DNA of 64,000 bases from Amycolatopsis saalfeldensis (GCF_900110575.1 NZ_FOEF01000012.1:223469-287468), one strand, 5' to 3'. Counted from the stretch's first letter, positions 51,136-60,371 are shown. Translations and numbers: made by a program. The notes: generated by a model not told the origin, from the sequence alone.

Positions 51136-52218
51136 TCAGTAGCGGACGTCGCTCGCCAGCAGCGCCTCGTACACAGTGGACGACTGTCCGTCCACTGTGG
51201 ATCCGGCGAACTGGAGCATCGCCCGCGCGGCGCCGTGCATCGGGGCCGGGTAGTCCAGGCTCGGCGCGGAAACCTCGTCCAAAGCGCGGAGGTGATCGGG
51301 GCTGAGGCTCACTTCCAGCGCGGCGAGGTTGCTTTCGAGGTGCTCGACCCGCCGGGCGCCGACGATGGGCACGACGGTGCCTTCCCGGGCGCGCAGCCAG
51401 GCCAGCGACACCGCGGCCGAGGTGGTGCCGAGTTCCTCGGCGACGGCGGCGACGGCGTCGATCACCGTGAACTCGGCCTCGCCGGGGCCGCCGACGTAGG
51501 CGGCCCGGGCCGAGTCGGCGACCTGGACGCCGCGCCGGTACTTCCCCGACAGGAAGCCGTTCTTGAGCGGGCTCCAGGGCACCAGCGCCATCCCCTGGTC
51601 CAGCGCGAGCGGGGCCAGTTCGCCCTCGACGGTGCGCGCCAGCAGGGAGTACTCGACCTGCAGCGCGATCAGCGGGGTCCAGTCCTTGAGCAACGCGGTG
51701 GTCTGCGCCTGGGCGGTGACCCAGGCCGGGGTGTTGGAGAAGCCGATATAGCGGATCTTGCCGGCGCGGACCAGGTCGTCGAGCGTCCGCAGGGTTTCCT
51801 CGATCGGCGTGCTGCGGTCCCAATTGTGCAACCAGTACAGGTCGAGGTGGTCGGTCCGCAGCCGGCGCAGGGACTCGTCGAGCTGGGCGGTGATCGACCC
51901 GCGGCCCGCGCCGCCGCCGTTCGGGTCGCCGGGGAACATGTTGAAGAAGAACTTCGACGCCAGCACCACGTGCCCGCGCCGGCCGGGACGGGCGGCGAAG
52001 TAGTCGCCGAGGATCTTCTCGGAGTGGCCGTTGGTGTAGAAGTTCGCGGTGTCGACGAAGTTCCCGCCGCGGTCGAGGTAGGTCGAGAGGATCTTCTCCG
52101 ACTCCTCGACGCTGCACCCGGCACCGCCGGGATCCTCGCCGAAGGTCATCGCGCCGAGGGCGAGCGGGCTGACCCGGAGCCCGGAGCGGCCGAGGGTGAC
52201 GTAGTGGTCGAGCGACAT
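51136..52218 (-). CDS. aldo/keto reductase
   Basis: A 360-aa AKR of the YajO/Tas-like group: LGALGAMTFG-type start (SPLALGAMTFGEDPGG), DTANFYTNGHSEKILG with catalytic Asp and Tyr, KFFFNM, DLYWLHNWD with active-site His, and the NADPH-binding VPIVGARRVEHLESNLAAL. ATG 52218 has GGAG 8 nt upstream. It is divergent from the AraC-type gene, which likely controls it. Two copies of the TCCAC-type palindrome lie inside its 3' end (51170-51201). Confidence 0.93.
   Translation of the reverse strand: MSLDHYVTLGRSGLRVSPLALGAMTFGEDPGGAGCSVEESEKILSTYLDRGGNFVDTANFYTNGHSEKILGDYFAARPGRRGHVVLASKFFFNMFPGDPNGGGAGRGSITAQLDESLRRLRTDHLDLYWLHNWDRSTPIEETLRTLDDLVRAGKIRYIGFSNTPAWVTAQAQTTALLKDWTPLIALQVEYSLLARTVEGELAPLALDQGMALVPWSPLKNGFLSGKYRRGVQVADSARAAYVGGPGEAEFTVIDAVAAVAEELGTTSAAVSLAWLRAREGTVVPIVGARRVEHLESNLAALEVSLSPDHLRALDEVSAPSLDYPAPMHGAARAMLQFAGSTVDGQSSTVYEALLASDVRY
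51170..51201. repeat. two copies of the recurring TCCACWGTGGA palindrome
   Basis: TACACAGTGGA (51170-51180, one mismatch) and TCCACTGTGGA (51191-51201, exact) lie 21 bp apart, two helical turns, inside the aldo/keto reductase coding region. Other exact or consensus copies are at 1424, 11985, 32282, 39017, 44481 and 55692. Confidence 0.7.
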
Positions 52219-52357
52219 GAGCAGGACTCCCAAGCTGGGGGAAACGGTCCTCTTCATCGAAGCGCGCGGGCCACGGGCACGGTAGGTCGATCCGCTTCGA
52301 TCGTTGCCTGATCCGATCGCGTTCGCCCGGATCGGGCTTGCCAGGAAGGCCTCCCGG

Positions 52358-53284
52358 ATGCTTCCGTGGAGCATGCCTGCCACCCTGCTCGACGAGATCC
52401 GCGGCCTCATCGCGGCCCACGCCCGGCCGGACGGCCGCACGCCGATCGCCGGGCTCCGGCTGTCCAGTGTGGACAACGAGGAGCCGCACCACTCGCTGAC
52501 CGAGCCGCTGCTGGTGGTCATGGCCCAGGGCGGCAAACGGCTGCTGCTCGGTGAGCGGGTCTACGAGTACCGGGCCGGGCAATGCCTGGTCGTCACCACC
52601 GATCTCCCGGTCACCGGCCACTTCCTCGACGCCGGCCCGCGAACCCCGTCGCTCGCGATGGGGCTGGAACTGCGCCCGGCCACGATCGCCCCGCTGCTGT
52701 TGCGGGCTCCCGCTGCACGATCCTCGCGCGCGGCGGCCGAGCTGCCCGCGATGGCGACCGGCGAGGCGGGCCCCGGCCTGCTCGACGCGGTCACCCGGCT
52801 GCTGCGGCTGCTCGACCATCCCGAGGACGCGCCCGTGCTCGCCCCGCTGGTGGAGCAGGAGATCGTCTGGCGGCTGCTCACCGGCCCGCACGGCGGCCTG
52901 GTCCGCCAGGCCGGGCTGGCCGACAGCTACCTGTCGCACGTCGGCCGGGCCATCCAGTGGATCCGCGAGAACTACGCCGAACCGCTCCGGATCGAGGACC
53001 TCGCCCGGCTGGCCGGAATGAGCGCTTCCGCGTTCCACCGGCACTTCCGCGCCGTCACCGCGATGAGCCCGCTGCAGTTCCAGAAGCGCATCCGGTTGCA
53101 GGAGGCCCGCTCGCTGCTGGTTTCGCACGCGGGCGACATCGCCGGGGCCGGGCATCTGGTCGGGTACGACAGCCCTTCGCAGTTCAACCGCGAGTACCGC
53201 CGCCAGTTCGGCGCCCCGCCCGGCCAGGACGCCGTGCGGCTGCGCGCGGAGACCACCCCGCGCGAGGTCCGGCACCTGCCCTGA
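52358..53284 (+). CDS. AraC family transcriptional regulator
   Basis: A 308-aa regulator: N-terminal AraC_N domain (PF06719-type; SLTEPLLVVMAQGGKRLLLG, YRAGQCLVVTTDLPVTGHF) and two C-terminal helix-turn-helix motifs (LRIEDLARLAGMSASAFHRH, IAGAGHLVGYDSPSQFNREYRR). ATG 52358 is preferred because AGGAAGG lies 8 nt upstream; an ATG at 52373 has its GGAG too close. It is divergent from the aldo/keto reductase, the usual arrangement for this regulator type, and 79 bp before the carboxylesterase. Confidence 0.9.
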   Translation: MLPWSMPATLLDEIRGLIAAHARPDGRTPIAGLRLSSVDNEEPHHSLTEPLLVVMAQGGKRLLLGERVYEYRAGQCLVVTTDLPVTGHFLDAGPRTPSLAMGLELRPATIAPLLLRAPAARSSRAAAELPAMATGEAGPGLLDAVTRLLRLLDHPEDAPVLAPLVEQEIVWRLLTGPHGGLVRQAGLADSYLSHVGRAIQWIRENYAEPLRIEDLARLAGMSASAFHRHFRAVTAMSPLQFQKRIRLQEARSLLVSHAGDIAGAGHLVGYDSPSQFNREYRRQFGAPPGQDAVRLRAETTPREVRHLP

Positions 53285-53363
53285 CCCACGGCCGGCTGGC
53301 GCGGGCGCGCCGCCGCCCCGGATACTGGGCCGCGACGAAGCCGCCCGATCTCCCGGAGGACCG

Positions 53364-54842
53364 TTGACCACCGTCACCACGAAGCAGGGGGACGTCCGCG
53401 GGTACACCTCGGACGAGGGTGTCCTTGTCTTCCAAGGCATCCCCTACGCGGCGCCGCCGGTCGGCCCGAACCGCTTCCGGCCGCCGCAGCCGCCCGAGCC
53501 GTGGACCACGCCGCGCGACGCCACCCGTTACGGCCCCACCGCGCCCCAGGAGGACAACAGCGGGGAAGGGCCGCTGGCGGACATGGTGCCGCGGCTGGTC
53601 ATCCCCGGCGACGACTACCTCAACCTCAACGTCTGGACCCCGGGCACCACCGGCCGGCTGCCGGTGATGGTGTTCATCCACGGCGGCTCGTTCACCAGCG
53701 GCTCCGGCTCGCTGCCGGCCTACGACGGCAGCCGCTTCGCCCGTGACGGCGTGGTCCTGGTGACGCTCAACTACCGGCTCGGCGCGGACGGTTTCCTGTG
53801 GTTCGGCGACGGCCCGCCCAACCTCGGCCTGCTCGACCAGATCGCCGCGCTGGCCTGGGTGCGCGACAACATCGGCGGGTTCGGCGGCGACCCGGGCAAC
53901 GTCACGATCTTCGGCGAGTCGGCCGGCGCGATGAGCGTGTGCACACTGCTCGCCATGCCGGCCGCGGACGGCCTGTTCCACCGGGCCATCGCCGAATCCG
54001 GCGCCGGGCACAGCACCGTCACCCCGGCCACGGCCCGGCTGATCGGCACCCGGCTGGCCGCCATCCTGGAGGTCGAGCCGACCCGCGAGGCGATCGCGGA
54101 AGTCCCGATGGAGCGGCTGCTCGCGGCGCAGGCGCAGCTCGGCCAGGAGGTCATCGCCAGTCCGAGCACGAAACGGTGGGGTGAGGTCGCCCGCAACGTG
54201 ATGCCGTTCGAGCCGGTGGTGGACGGCGACCAGCTGCCGGCCACGCCCATCGAGTGCATCGCGGCGGGCGCGGGCCGAGGGGTCGACGTGCTCATCGGCA
54301 CCAACAGCGAGGAGGCCCGGCTCTTCCTCGTCCCCACCGGCGCCGCCGCGAAGATCAGCACCCCGGTCCTGCACGCCGCCGCGTTGCGCTATCGGCTGCC
54401 GGCCTTCCGCGCGGTCCGCGGCTATCGCGCCGGCCGCCCGGGCGCCACCCCGGGCGACCTGCTCGCCGCGATCGTGACCGATTGGTACTACCGGATTCCC
54501 GCGCTGCGCCTCGCGGAAGCGCACGAGGGCACCTTCGTGTACGAGTGCGCCTGGCGTTCGCCTGCCTTCGACCAGACGCTCGGCGCCTGCCACGTCGTCG
54601 AGCTCCCCTTCGTCTTCGACAACCTCGACAATCCCGGATTCGCTCCCCTGCTGGGGGACCGGCCGCCGCAGCAGCTGGCCGACGCCATGCACCAGGCCTG
54701 GGTGGACTTCGCCACCACCGGCGACCCCGGCTGGCCCGCCTACCGCCCGGACCACCGCGTCGCCATGCGCTTCGACACCGACTCGGCCACCACCGTCGAC
54801 GACCACGGCGCCGAACGCGTGCTCTGGGACGGCCGGCGCTGA
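53364..54842 (+). CDS. type B carboxylesterase
   Basis: A 492-aa carboxylesterase with oxyanion loop FIHGGSF (HGGS at 106-109), nucleophile elbow GESAGA (Ser186) and the late GACHVVELPFVFDN His segment. The start is TTG 53364, supported by GGAGG 4 nt upstream and the family-typical TxxGxVRG beginning. It is about 40% similar by eye to the gene at 21137-22609, so the two are paralogues. It converges with the next hydrolase (12 bp). No signal peptide; probably cytoplasmic ester hydrolysis. Confidence 0.92.
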   Translation: MTTVTTKQGDVRGYTSDEGVLVFQGIPYAAPPVGPNRFRPPQPPEPWTTPRDATRYGPTAPQEDNSGEGPLADMVPRLVIPGDDYLNLNVWTPGTTGRLPVMVFIHGGSFTSGSGSLPAYDGSRFARDGVVLVTLNYRLGADGFLWFGDGPPNLGLLDQIAALAWVRDNIGGFGGDPGNVTIFGESAGAMSVCTLLAMPAADGLFHRAIAESGAGHSTVTPATARLIGTRLAAILEVEPTREAIAEVPMERLLAAQAQLGQEVIASPSTKRWGEVARNVMPFEPVVDGDQLPATPIECIAAGAGRGVDVLIGTNSEEARLFLVPTGAAAKISTPVLHAAALRYRLPAFRAVRGYRAGRPGATPGDLLAAIVTDWYYRIPALRLAEAHEGTFVYECAWRSPAFDQTLGACHVVELPFVFDNLDNPGFAPLLGDRPPQQLADAMHQAWVDFATTGDPGWPAYRPDHRVAMRFDTDSATTVDDHGAERVLWDGRR

Positions 54843-54854
54843 GCGCCTGCCCGG

Positions 54855-55604
54855 TCAGTCCGCCAGGCTCGAGTGGAAGTCCTCCAGCACCGCCGCGCCC
54901 CGCTTCGGATCCTGCATCATCCACCAGTGCCCGAGCCCGTCCAGCCGGGCTTCCCGCGCGCCGAACCGGACCGCCGAGCGGTGGGCGAGCTCGGGCCCGC
55001 CGACGTACTGGTCCTCCGACGCGGCGATGACCAGCCCCGGCCGGCGTTCGGCCCGTTCGAGTTCGTTGCCCCAGTTCACCGGGGCGGGCGGCACGGCCGA
55101 GCGGTACAGCGGCAGGATGCAGGCGCCCATCTCCGGCCCGTTGGCCCGGGCCGACGCCTCGGCCGCCTCGGCGGTCATCCCCAGCCCGACGTACGCCGCG
55201 ACCTGCTTGTCGAATGGCACCGCGGCGGTCTCCGCGACGACGGCCTCGCCGACCCCCGGCGTCTGCCAGCGCTGCGCGAGGTCGTGCCAGACGTAGTCCG
55301 GGTCGAAGCCCCCGGCGACGTCACTGCACCAGGACCGGATCAGCTCGGGCCGCCGCGCCGCGAGGATCAGCACGTGGATGCCGCCCCAGTCGTGCCCGAC
55401 CAGGTCGATCGGGCCGTCGATCCGCTCCAGCTCGGCCACCAGCCAGCCGTGGTAGTCCTCCGCCGTCGCGCCGAACCCTTCCGGCACCGGCGCGCCGAAC
55501 CCCGGCGGGGACAGGGTGACGACGTCTTCGCGGCCGAGTTCGCGGAGCAGGGGCTGCCAGATCGCCGCGGTCTCGGGAACACCGTGGACGAAGACAACAG
55601 ACAT
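54855..55604 (-). CDS. alpha/beta hydrolase with Asp nucleophile (epoxide hydrolase-like)
   Basis: A 249-aa hydrolase: VVFVHGVPETAAIWQPLLREL, the elbow GHDWGG (Asp72 as nucleophile) and the C-terminal GLGHWWMMQDP His. Asp in the elbow is typical of epoxide hydrolases and haloalkane dehalogenases rather than esterases. There is no clear cap-domain Tyr pair, so the exact reaction is open. Monocistronic, 122 bp downstream of the MarR gene on the same strand. Confidence 0.87.
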   Translation of the reverse strand: MSVVFVHGVPETAAIWQPLLRELGREDVVTLSPPGFGAPVPEGFGATAEDYHGWLVAELERIDGPIDLVGHDWGGIHVLILAARRPELIRSWCSDVAGGFDPDYVWHDLAQRWQTPGVGEAVVAETAAVPFDKQVAAYVGLGMTAEAAEASARANGPEMGACILPLYRSAVPPAPVNWGNELERAERRPGLVIAASEDQYVGGPELAHRSAVRFGAREARLDGLGHWWMMQDPKRGAAVLEDFHSSLAD

Positions 55605-55726
55605 CAGGAACCTCCCGGGATGACGGCCCTCGGCCGTCGCCAGGTCGAGCCTAGTGCCGCGCCCGGCGGAGTGGGGCCGCAGGCAGTGGAGTCCATTGTG
55701 GACTCAGGAACGGAAACCCGATCAGC

Positions 55727-56176
55727 TCATCCGGCGGGGAGCCCCAGCCGGCGGTCCTCGAGGTCCGAACGCAGGCTGCCGAGGATCCGGGCCAGCGCCT
55801 TCAGCCGGTCAGCGGTGACGGCGCCGCCGAGGATCTCCTGGATCGCCGTCTGCCAGACGGGCTCGGCCTCGGCCACCACCGATTCGCCCGCGGGCGACAG
55901 CGCGAGCAGGGACGAGCGCCGGTTCGCCGGGTTCGCACGGCGCTCCAGCCAGCCCTGTTTCTCCATCCGGTCGACGATCTTGCTGGTCGTCCCCACGCCG
56001 ATCGCGAAGGCGGCGGCGATGTCGCCGACCCGGGCGTCCGCGTGCTCGCGGACGTAGCGCAGCAGCTCGAAGTGCCCGGCCCCGAGACCGGTCTCGGCCT
56101 TCAGCCGCTCGGCGACCGCGTTGTACAGCCGGGTCTCCACGCGGACGAGGTCGGTGAAGACTGTGTCGAACGCCAT
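55727..56176 (-). CDS. MarR family transcriptional regulator
   Basis: A 149-aa MarR protein (helix-turn-helix about 35-100, FELLRYVREHADARVGDIAAAFAIGVGTTS pattern, wing NRRSSLLALSPAGE). ATG 56176 is preferred over GTG 56203 because AAGGAAG lies 6 nt upstream and the GTG would sit inside the operator. It is divergent from an HSL-type hydrolase, with an 18-bp dyad between; it probably represses both genes. Confidence 0.9.
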   Translation of the reverse strand: MAFDTVFTDLVRVETRLYNAVAERLKAETGLGAGHFELLRYVREHADARVGDIAAAFAIGVGTTSKIVDRMEKQGWLERRANPANRRSSLLALSPAGESVVAEAEPVWQTAIQEILGGAVTADRLKALARILGSLRSDLEDRRLGLPAG

Positions 56177-56193
56177 CAGATCTTCCTTCACAT

Positions 56194-56211
56194 TATCTGC
56201 CACGGCATATA
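56194..56211. promoter_or_regulatory. MarR-type operator
   Basis: TATCTGCC-AC-GGCATATA is an 18-bp dyad with one mismatch. It overlaps GATAAT (minus strand, 56197-56192), a possible -10 for the MarR gene, and TATACT (56208-56213), a possible -10 for the hydrolase gene at 56249, so one bound dimer could shut both. Confidence 0.7.
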
Positions 56212-56248
56212 CTGTAGTTGCAGGAACCTCGGAACGGAAGGGAAGACG

Positions 56249-57145
56249 ATGTCGAACGTCCAGCGTGAAGAGCTCGACGCGCAGTTGCGCGGCACCGGTG
56301 TCGGGCCGGAGCTGTCCGTCGAAGAGGCCCGCGAGGGGTTCGCGAAGATGATGGCCACGATGCCGGTGCCGGAAGACATCCGCACCGAGGAGACGTCACT
56401 GGGCGGACGCCCCGCGCTGCGCGTCAGCCCGGAGGCCGCGGCCGGCACCGGGACCCTGCTCTACTTCCACGGCGGATCGCACGTGGTCGGCTCGCCCCGG
56501 ACGGCGCTCGGCCTCACCGCGGGCCTGGTGGTCCGGACCGGGATGACCGGCGTCTCCGTGGACTACCGGCTGGCGCCGGAGCACCCGTTCCCGGCGGACG
56601 TCGAGGACGTCGTCGCCGCCTACCGGGAACTGCTCGACCAGGGGCACGCGCCCGGGTCCATCGCCTTCGCCGGCGACTCCGCCGGCGGCGGGCTGACCAT
56701 CACCGGCGCGCTCGCGGCGCGCGACGCGGGGCTCCCCCGTCCGGCGGCGATCGTCGCGTTCTCGCCGGGCGTGGACGCGACGCGAGCCGGCGAAAGCATG
56801 GTGACCAAGGCGGACGCGGACCCCCTGCTGGACCGGGCGAGCGTCGACCGCATGAGCAGCCTGTACGTCGTCGGCCACGATCGCCGCGACCCGCTGCTCA
56901 GCCCGGTGGTGACCGCCGATCTGACCGGCCTGCCGCCCGTGCTGGTGCAGGTCGGCACCAACGAGCTGCTGCTCGACGACGCCCGCCGGCTCGCCCTGCG
57001 CGCGTCCGACGCGGAGGTCGACGTCATCCTCGACATCACCGCGAAGGTGCCGCACGTGTTCCAGTCCTTCACCAACACGCTCGACGAATCGGGCGAAGCG
57101 CTGGACCGGGCCGCGCTCTTCCTGCGCCAGCGCGTCCGCGGCTGA
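56249..57145 (+). CDS. HSL-family alpha/beta hydrolase
   Basis: A 298-aa esterase of the hormone-sensitive lipase group: oxyanion motif FHGGSH (HGGS at 74-77), VDYRLAPEHPFPA, elbow GDSAGG (Ser144), and Asp and His in VGTNELLLDD and VPHVFQSF. ATG 56249 follows AAGGGAAG. HSL members hydrolyse short acyl esters. Under control of the divergent MarR gene, so a phenolic or fatty acid ester is a reasonable but unproven substrate. Confidence 0.92.
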   Translation: MSNVQREELDAQLRGTGVGPELSVEEAREGFAKMMATMPVPEDIRTEETSLGGRPALRVSPEAAAGTGTLLYFHGGSHVVGSPRTALGLTAGLVVRTGMTGVSVDYRLAPEHPFPADVEDVVAAYRELLDQGHAPGSIAFAGDSAGGGLTITGALAARDAGLPRPAAIVAFSPGVDATRAGESMVTKADADPLLDRASVDRMSSLYVVGHDRRDPLLSPVVTADLTGLPPVLVQVGTNELLLDDARRLALRASDAEVDVILDITAKVPHVFQSFTNTLDESGEALDRAALFLRQRVRG

Positions 57146-57165
57146 GGCGGCCGAAACCCGCTCGG

Positions 57166-58356
57166 CTACGGGCGTTTCCGGCCGGTCAGCAGCGACGTGC
57201 TGACGCCGTGGACGAGCACACTGCCCAGCACCGTGATGACCATGATCGTCAGCGAGACGTCCGCGGCCTCGTTGTCGAGCGAGTTGAAGGCCAGCAGGCC
57301 GAACACAATGGACGCGGCGCCGCGCGGGGCGAGGAAGCTGATCGTCATCCGGTCCCGCCACCGCAGGTCCGAGCCGAGCAGGACGGCGAGCACCGGCGCC
57401 GCCCGCGCGACCGTGAGCGCGACCGCCGCGACCACGACCGTCCCCCAGGTCACGCCGAAGTCGAACAGCAGCAGCGCGGCGAGGCCGAAGACGAACCACA
57501 TCCCCAGGCCGCACAACGCGCTGACGTCGTCGACGAGGACGAACTCGGCTTCGCCGGAGTCTTTGCGGGCGGCCTTGTAGGCGATTCCACAAAGGAATGC
57601 CGCGACGAAGCCGTTCCCGCCCACGGCGATCGCGACGCCGTAGGTCAGCAGCGGGATGGCGACGGTCGCGATCCGCGTGGAGTGCTCCGTGGCCCAGCGG
57701 TGCGCGGTCGCCTTGTTCATCGCCAGCGCGGCCAGCCCGCCGACCAGCACCCCGACGACCACGGCCAGCACGGCGGCGGGAACCGCGGTCTGCAGCGCTT
57801 GGACGGGGGTGCTCGCCTGGGTGTGGCTGCCGGCCAGGATGAGCGCGAAGAGGAACACCGGGGCGACGACGCCGTCGTTGTACCCGCTCTCGACGTTCAG
57901 GACGTGGCGGATGCGTTCCGGGATGCGGGCGTCACGCACGACCGACGTCGCGGGGGCGAAGTCGGTCGGCATGATGATGCACGCGATCAGCAGCACCGCC
58001 GCCCACCCCAGCCCCGGCAGCACCAGCAGGCCCACGCCCATCGTGATCAGGATCGACAGCGGCAGCGCCACGAGCAGCAGCCGCATGACGGTCCGGCCGT
58101 CGCGCCCGAGGTAGCCGCCCTTCACCGCCGTGGCGTCGACGAACAGCAGCAGCGCGAGGATGAGTTCGGCGATGTGCTGGGCGATTTCGGTGTTGAGGCC
58201 GCTGCCGAGCACGTCGCGGGTGGTGAAGCCGATGGCCAGCCCGGCGGCGACCATCGCCATCGGGGCGCTGACCCGCCACTTCTCCAGCCGTCCGGCGGTC
58301 AGCGACCACAGCAGCACGACCACCGTCGCGGCGATCACGCTGGGGATCACCGGCAC
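57166..58356 (-). CDS. cation:proton antiporter (CPA1/NhaP-like)
   Basis: A 396-aa membrane protein with about 10-12 helices. The family's central motif is present as IIMPTDFAPATSVVRD and HVLNVESGYNDGVVAPVFLF (Asp pairs of NhaP-type Na+/H+ antiporters), and ISFLAPRGAASIVFGLLAF appears late. It exchanges Na+ or K+ for H+. It converges with the HSL hydrolase gene with 20 bp between the stops. Confidence 0.92.
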   Translation of the reverse strand: MPVIPSVIAATVVVLLWSLTAGRLEKWRVSAPMAMVAAGLAIGFTTRDVLGSGLNTEIAQHIAELILALLLFVDATAVKGGYLGRDGRTVMRLLLVALPLSILITMGVGLLVLPGLGWAAVLLIACIIMPTDFAPATSVVRDARIPERIRHVLNVESGYNDGVVAPVFLFALILAGSHTQASTPVQALQTAVPAAVLAVVVGVLVGGLAALAMNKATAHRWATEHSTRIATVAIPLLTYGVAIAVGGNGFVAAFLCGIAYKAARKDSGEAEFVLVDDVSALCGLGMWFVFGLAALLLFDFGVTWGTVVVAAVALTVARAAPVLAVLLGSDLRWRDRMTISFLAPRGAASIVFGLLAFNSLDNEAADVSLTIMVITVLGSVLVHGVSTSLLTGRKRP

Positions 58357-58456
58357 CTTCTTCCGTCACGCATCCGCGGGAGTCCGCACCGGGGAAGCGT
58401 AATGAGGGCCTCCGGGCGGCGCCGGGAAACGGCCGCGCGACCGCTGGATCGGGTGA

Positions 58457-59143
58457 TCAGAAGATGGCGCCGTCGTCATCGAAGCCGACGTCGTGCTGTC
58501 CCGCGTCGTAGCCGTCCTGCCAGGTGCTCGCGTCGGCGACGCCGGGCATGCCCGCGAACATCGCGCCGAACAGGACCGCCGCGCCCAGGCCCCACGCCCC
58601 GCCGATCAGCGCGGGCTTCCACCACGGTTCGCTGTACCACCCCTGCGGCACGGGCCGTCCCGCGACTTCGCCGCCGGGGTAGTAGTGCGGAGTGTCCTGT
58701 CCGGGTTCGGGTGAAGCGGCGTAGGCCTGTCCGTCCACATCGACCTGACGGTGCTCGGTGACCTTGCCCGCCCGCTCGCGTTCGGCCTCGTCCGGCAGCG
58801 CGGGGCCGGGGTCCATGTCCATCGCGACGCGGGCGGCCCGGATGTAGTAAAGGCCTTCCAGCGCGGTTTCCGTCGCCAGCCGGGCCTGCTCCGCGCTCTC
58901 GGCTTGCTCCACTTGGGACGCTGCCGCGTTGTAGCGCTCCGCGGCGTCGGCGAGCGCCTGCTGCGAAGCGGTGTCCGTGCCGGTCAGGGTCAGGACCTGG
59001 CCGCCGAGCCGTTCGATCCAGCGCCGGGCGTCGGCGGCCGCGTCGTCGAGCTTGCGCTGCCGGTCGGCTTGCCACCGCAGCACGGCCGCGCGGACCGCCA
59101 GGATCACGGCGGCGAGCACGGCCAGGACGATCACGAGGGTCAT
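58457..59143 (-). CDS. conserved two-TM membrane protein
   Basis: A 228-aa protein: helix 1 at residues 1-22 (VIVLAVLAAVILAVRAAVL), a coiled-coil-like helical stretch about 25-110 (WIERLGGQVLTLTGTDTASQ, AAERYNAAASQVEQAESAEQ), a hydrophilic linker, then helix 2 at about 180-205 (WYSEPWWKPALIGGAWGLGA) and an acidic tail. Related proteins are widespread in actinobacteria, of unknown role. ATG 59143 starts helix 1 directly. It lies downstream of the two-component pair but 124 bp separate them. Confidence 0.78.
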   Translation of the reverse strand: MTLVIVLAVLAAVILAVRAAVLRWQADRQRKLDDAAADARRWIERLGGQVLTLTGTDTASQQALADAAERYNAAASQVEQAESAEQARLATETALEGLYYIRAARVAMDMDPGPALPDEAERERAGKVTEHRQVDVDGQAYAASPEPGQDTPHYYPGGEVAGRPVPQGWYSEPWWKPALIGGAWGLGAAVLFGAMFAGMPGVADASTWQDGYDAGQHDVGFDDDGAIF

Positions 59144-59267
59144 CGGTTACTCCAGGATCAGCAGTGCAGGCAAGGGAGAAGCCGAGGTCCAGCCTCTCCG
59201 CGCGCCGCCCGCGCGACCACCCGTTGACGGTCGGGGCCGCACCCCCCGGTCGACCGGAACCGCTCCG

Positions 59268-60371
59268 TCAGCCGGCGTCCGCGGGCACCCGCAGGCGCAC
59301 GGCGAACCCGCCTTCGGGGGTGGGCCCGGCGGTCAGCGTGCCGCCGAGCAGCTCCGCGCGTTCCCGCAGCCCGACCAGCCCGTGCTGCGCGCTCGGCAGC
59401 GGCACCGGGGTGCGGGTCGGCGGGCCGTTGACGATCCCGACGGCCAGCCCGTCACCGGTCTGTCCGATGTGGATGGTCACGGCCGCACCGGGCGCGTGCT
59501 TGCGGACGTTCGTGAGCGATTCCTGGACCGTGCGGTAGATCGCGCGCTGCAAGGGCGCGCTGATGTCCCCGGGGAGGCCGCCCCGCACCTCGGCGCCGAC
59601 GCCGCTGGTGGCGATGAGCCGCTCCAGCTCGGCCAGGGTCGGCTGGGGCGTCAGCTCCGTCGGCCGGCTGCCGGACGCCCGCAGCAGCGTCACCATGTGG
59701 CGCAGCTCGTCGAGAGTGTTGACGCTCAGCGAACGAATCGTCGACGCGGCTTCCTTCGTCTCCGAGTCGGGCGCACCGACCTGCAACGCGCCCGCGCTGA
59801 CCGCGATCAGGCTCACCTGGTGCGAAACGACGTCGTGCATCTCCCGCGCCAGCTGCGTCCGCTCGCGGGCCAGTGTCTTCTGCTCGATCAGCACCCGCTC
59901 CTGCTCCCGCGCCTGCTCGATCTCCACGAGCCGTTCGCGCAGCTCGTTGTGCGTCCTGGTCAGGATTCCCAGCAACGCCGGCGCGGCGGCGGCCATCGTC
60001 GCGTAGAGCACGTCGAGCAGGACCGTGGAACGGGTCGAGTCGCCGACCCCGGACGGCGGCCAGGGAAAGGCGCAGCCGACGGCCACGAGCACCGCGCACC
60101 CGACGGCCACCCGGCGGTCCCGGGTGTGCACGGCGACCGTGTAGAGGGCGATGAGCGCAGCGATCACCGTCGGCCCCAGGAACAGCGCGGGCATTGTCAC
60201 CGCGAAGACCACGTACGGGAAGCGACGGCGCAGCACGAGGGCCACGGCCGCCACCGCGGCGCAGACCAGCTCCAGGTCGTCGGTGTAGTCGAGGTTCAGC
60301 CACACGTCGAGCAGGGCCAGCACGACGAGTGCGCCATCGGCCGCGAGCACGGCCGGCCGGCGCGTGGTCAT
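59268..60371 (-). CDS. sensor histidine kinase, NarX/HisKA_3 type
   Basis: A 367-aa kinase. The first 140 residues form four to five membrane helices with no real extracytoplasmic domain (LVCAAVAAVALVLRRR, VTMPALFLGPTVIAALIALYT), then a coiled coil and HisKA_3 with the phospho-acceptor His179 (REMHDVVSHQVSLI) and HATPase_c (NVRKHAPGAAVTIHIG, GHGLVGLRER variant). It should sense membrane conditions. The start codon overlaps the response regulator stop by ATGA. Typical of Streptomyces-type NarL pairs, often near exporters. Confidence 0.93.
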   Translation of the reverse strand: MTTRRPAVLAADGALVVLALLDVWLNLDYTDDLELVCAAVAAVALVLRRRFPYVVFAVTMPALFLGPTVIAALIALYTVAVHTRDRRVAVGCAVLVAVGCAFPWPPSGVGDSTRSTVLLDVLYATMAAAAPALLGILTRTHNELRERLVEIEQAREQERVLIEQKTLARERTQLAREMHDVVSHQVSLIAVSAGALQVGAPDSETKEAASTIRSLSVNTLDELRHMVTLLRASGSRPTELTPQPTLAELERLIATSGVGAEVRGGLPGDISAPLQRAIYRTVQESLTNVRKHAPGAAVTIHIGQTGDGLAVGIVNGPPTRTPVPLPSAQHGLVGLRERAELLGGTLTAGPTPEGGFAVRLRVPADAG

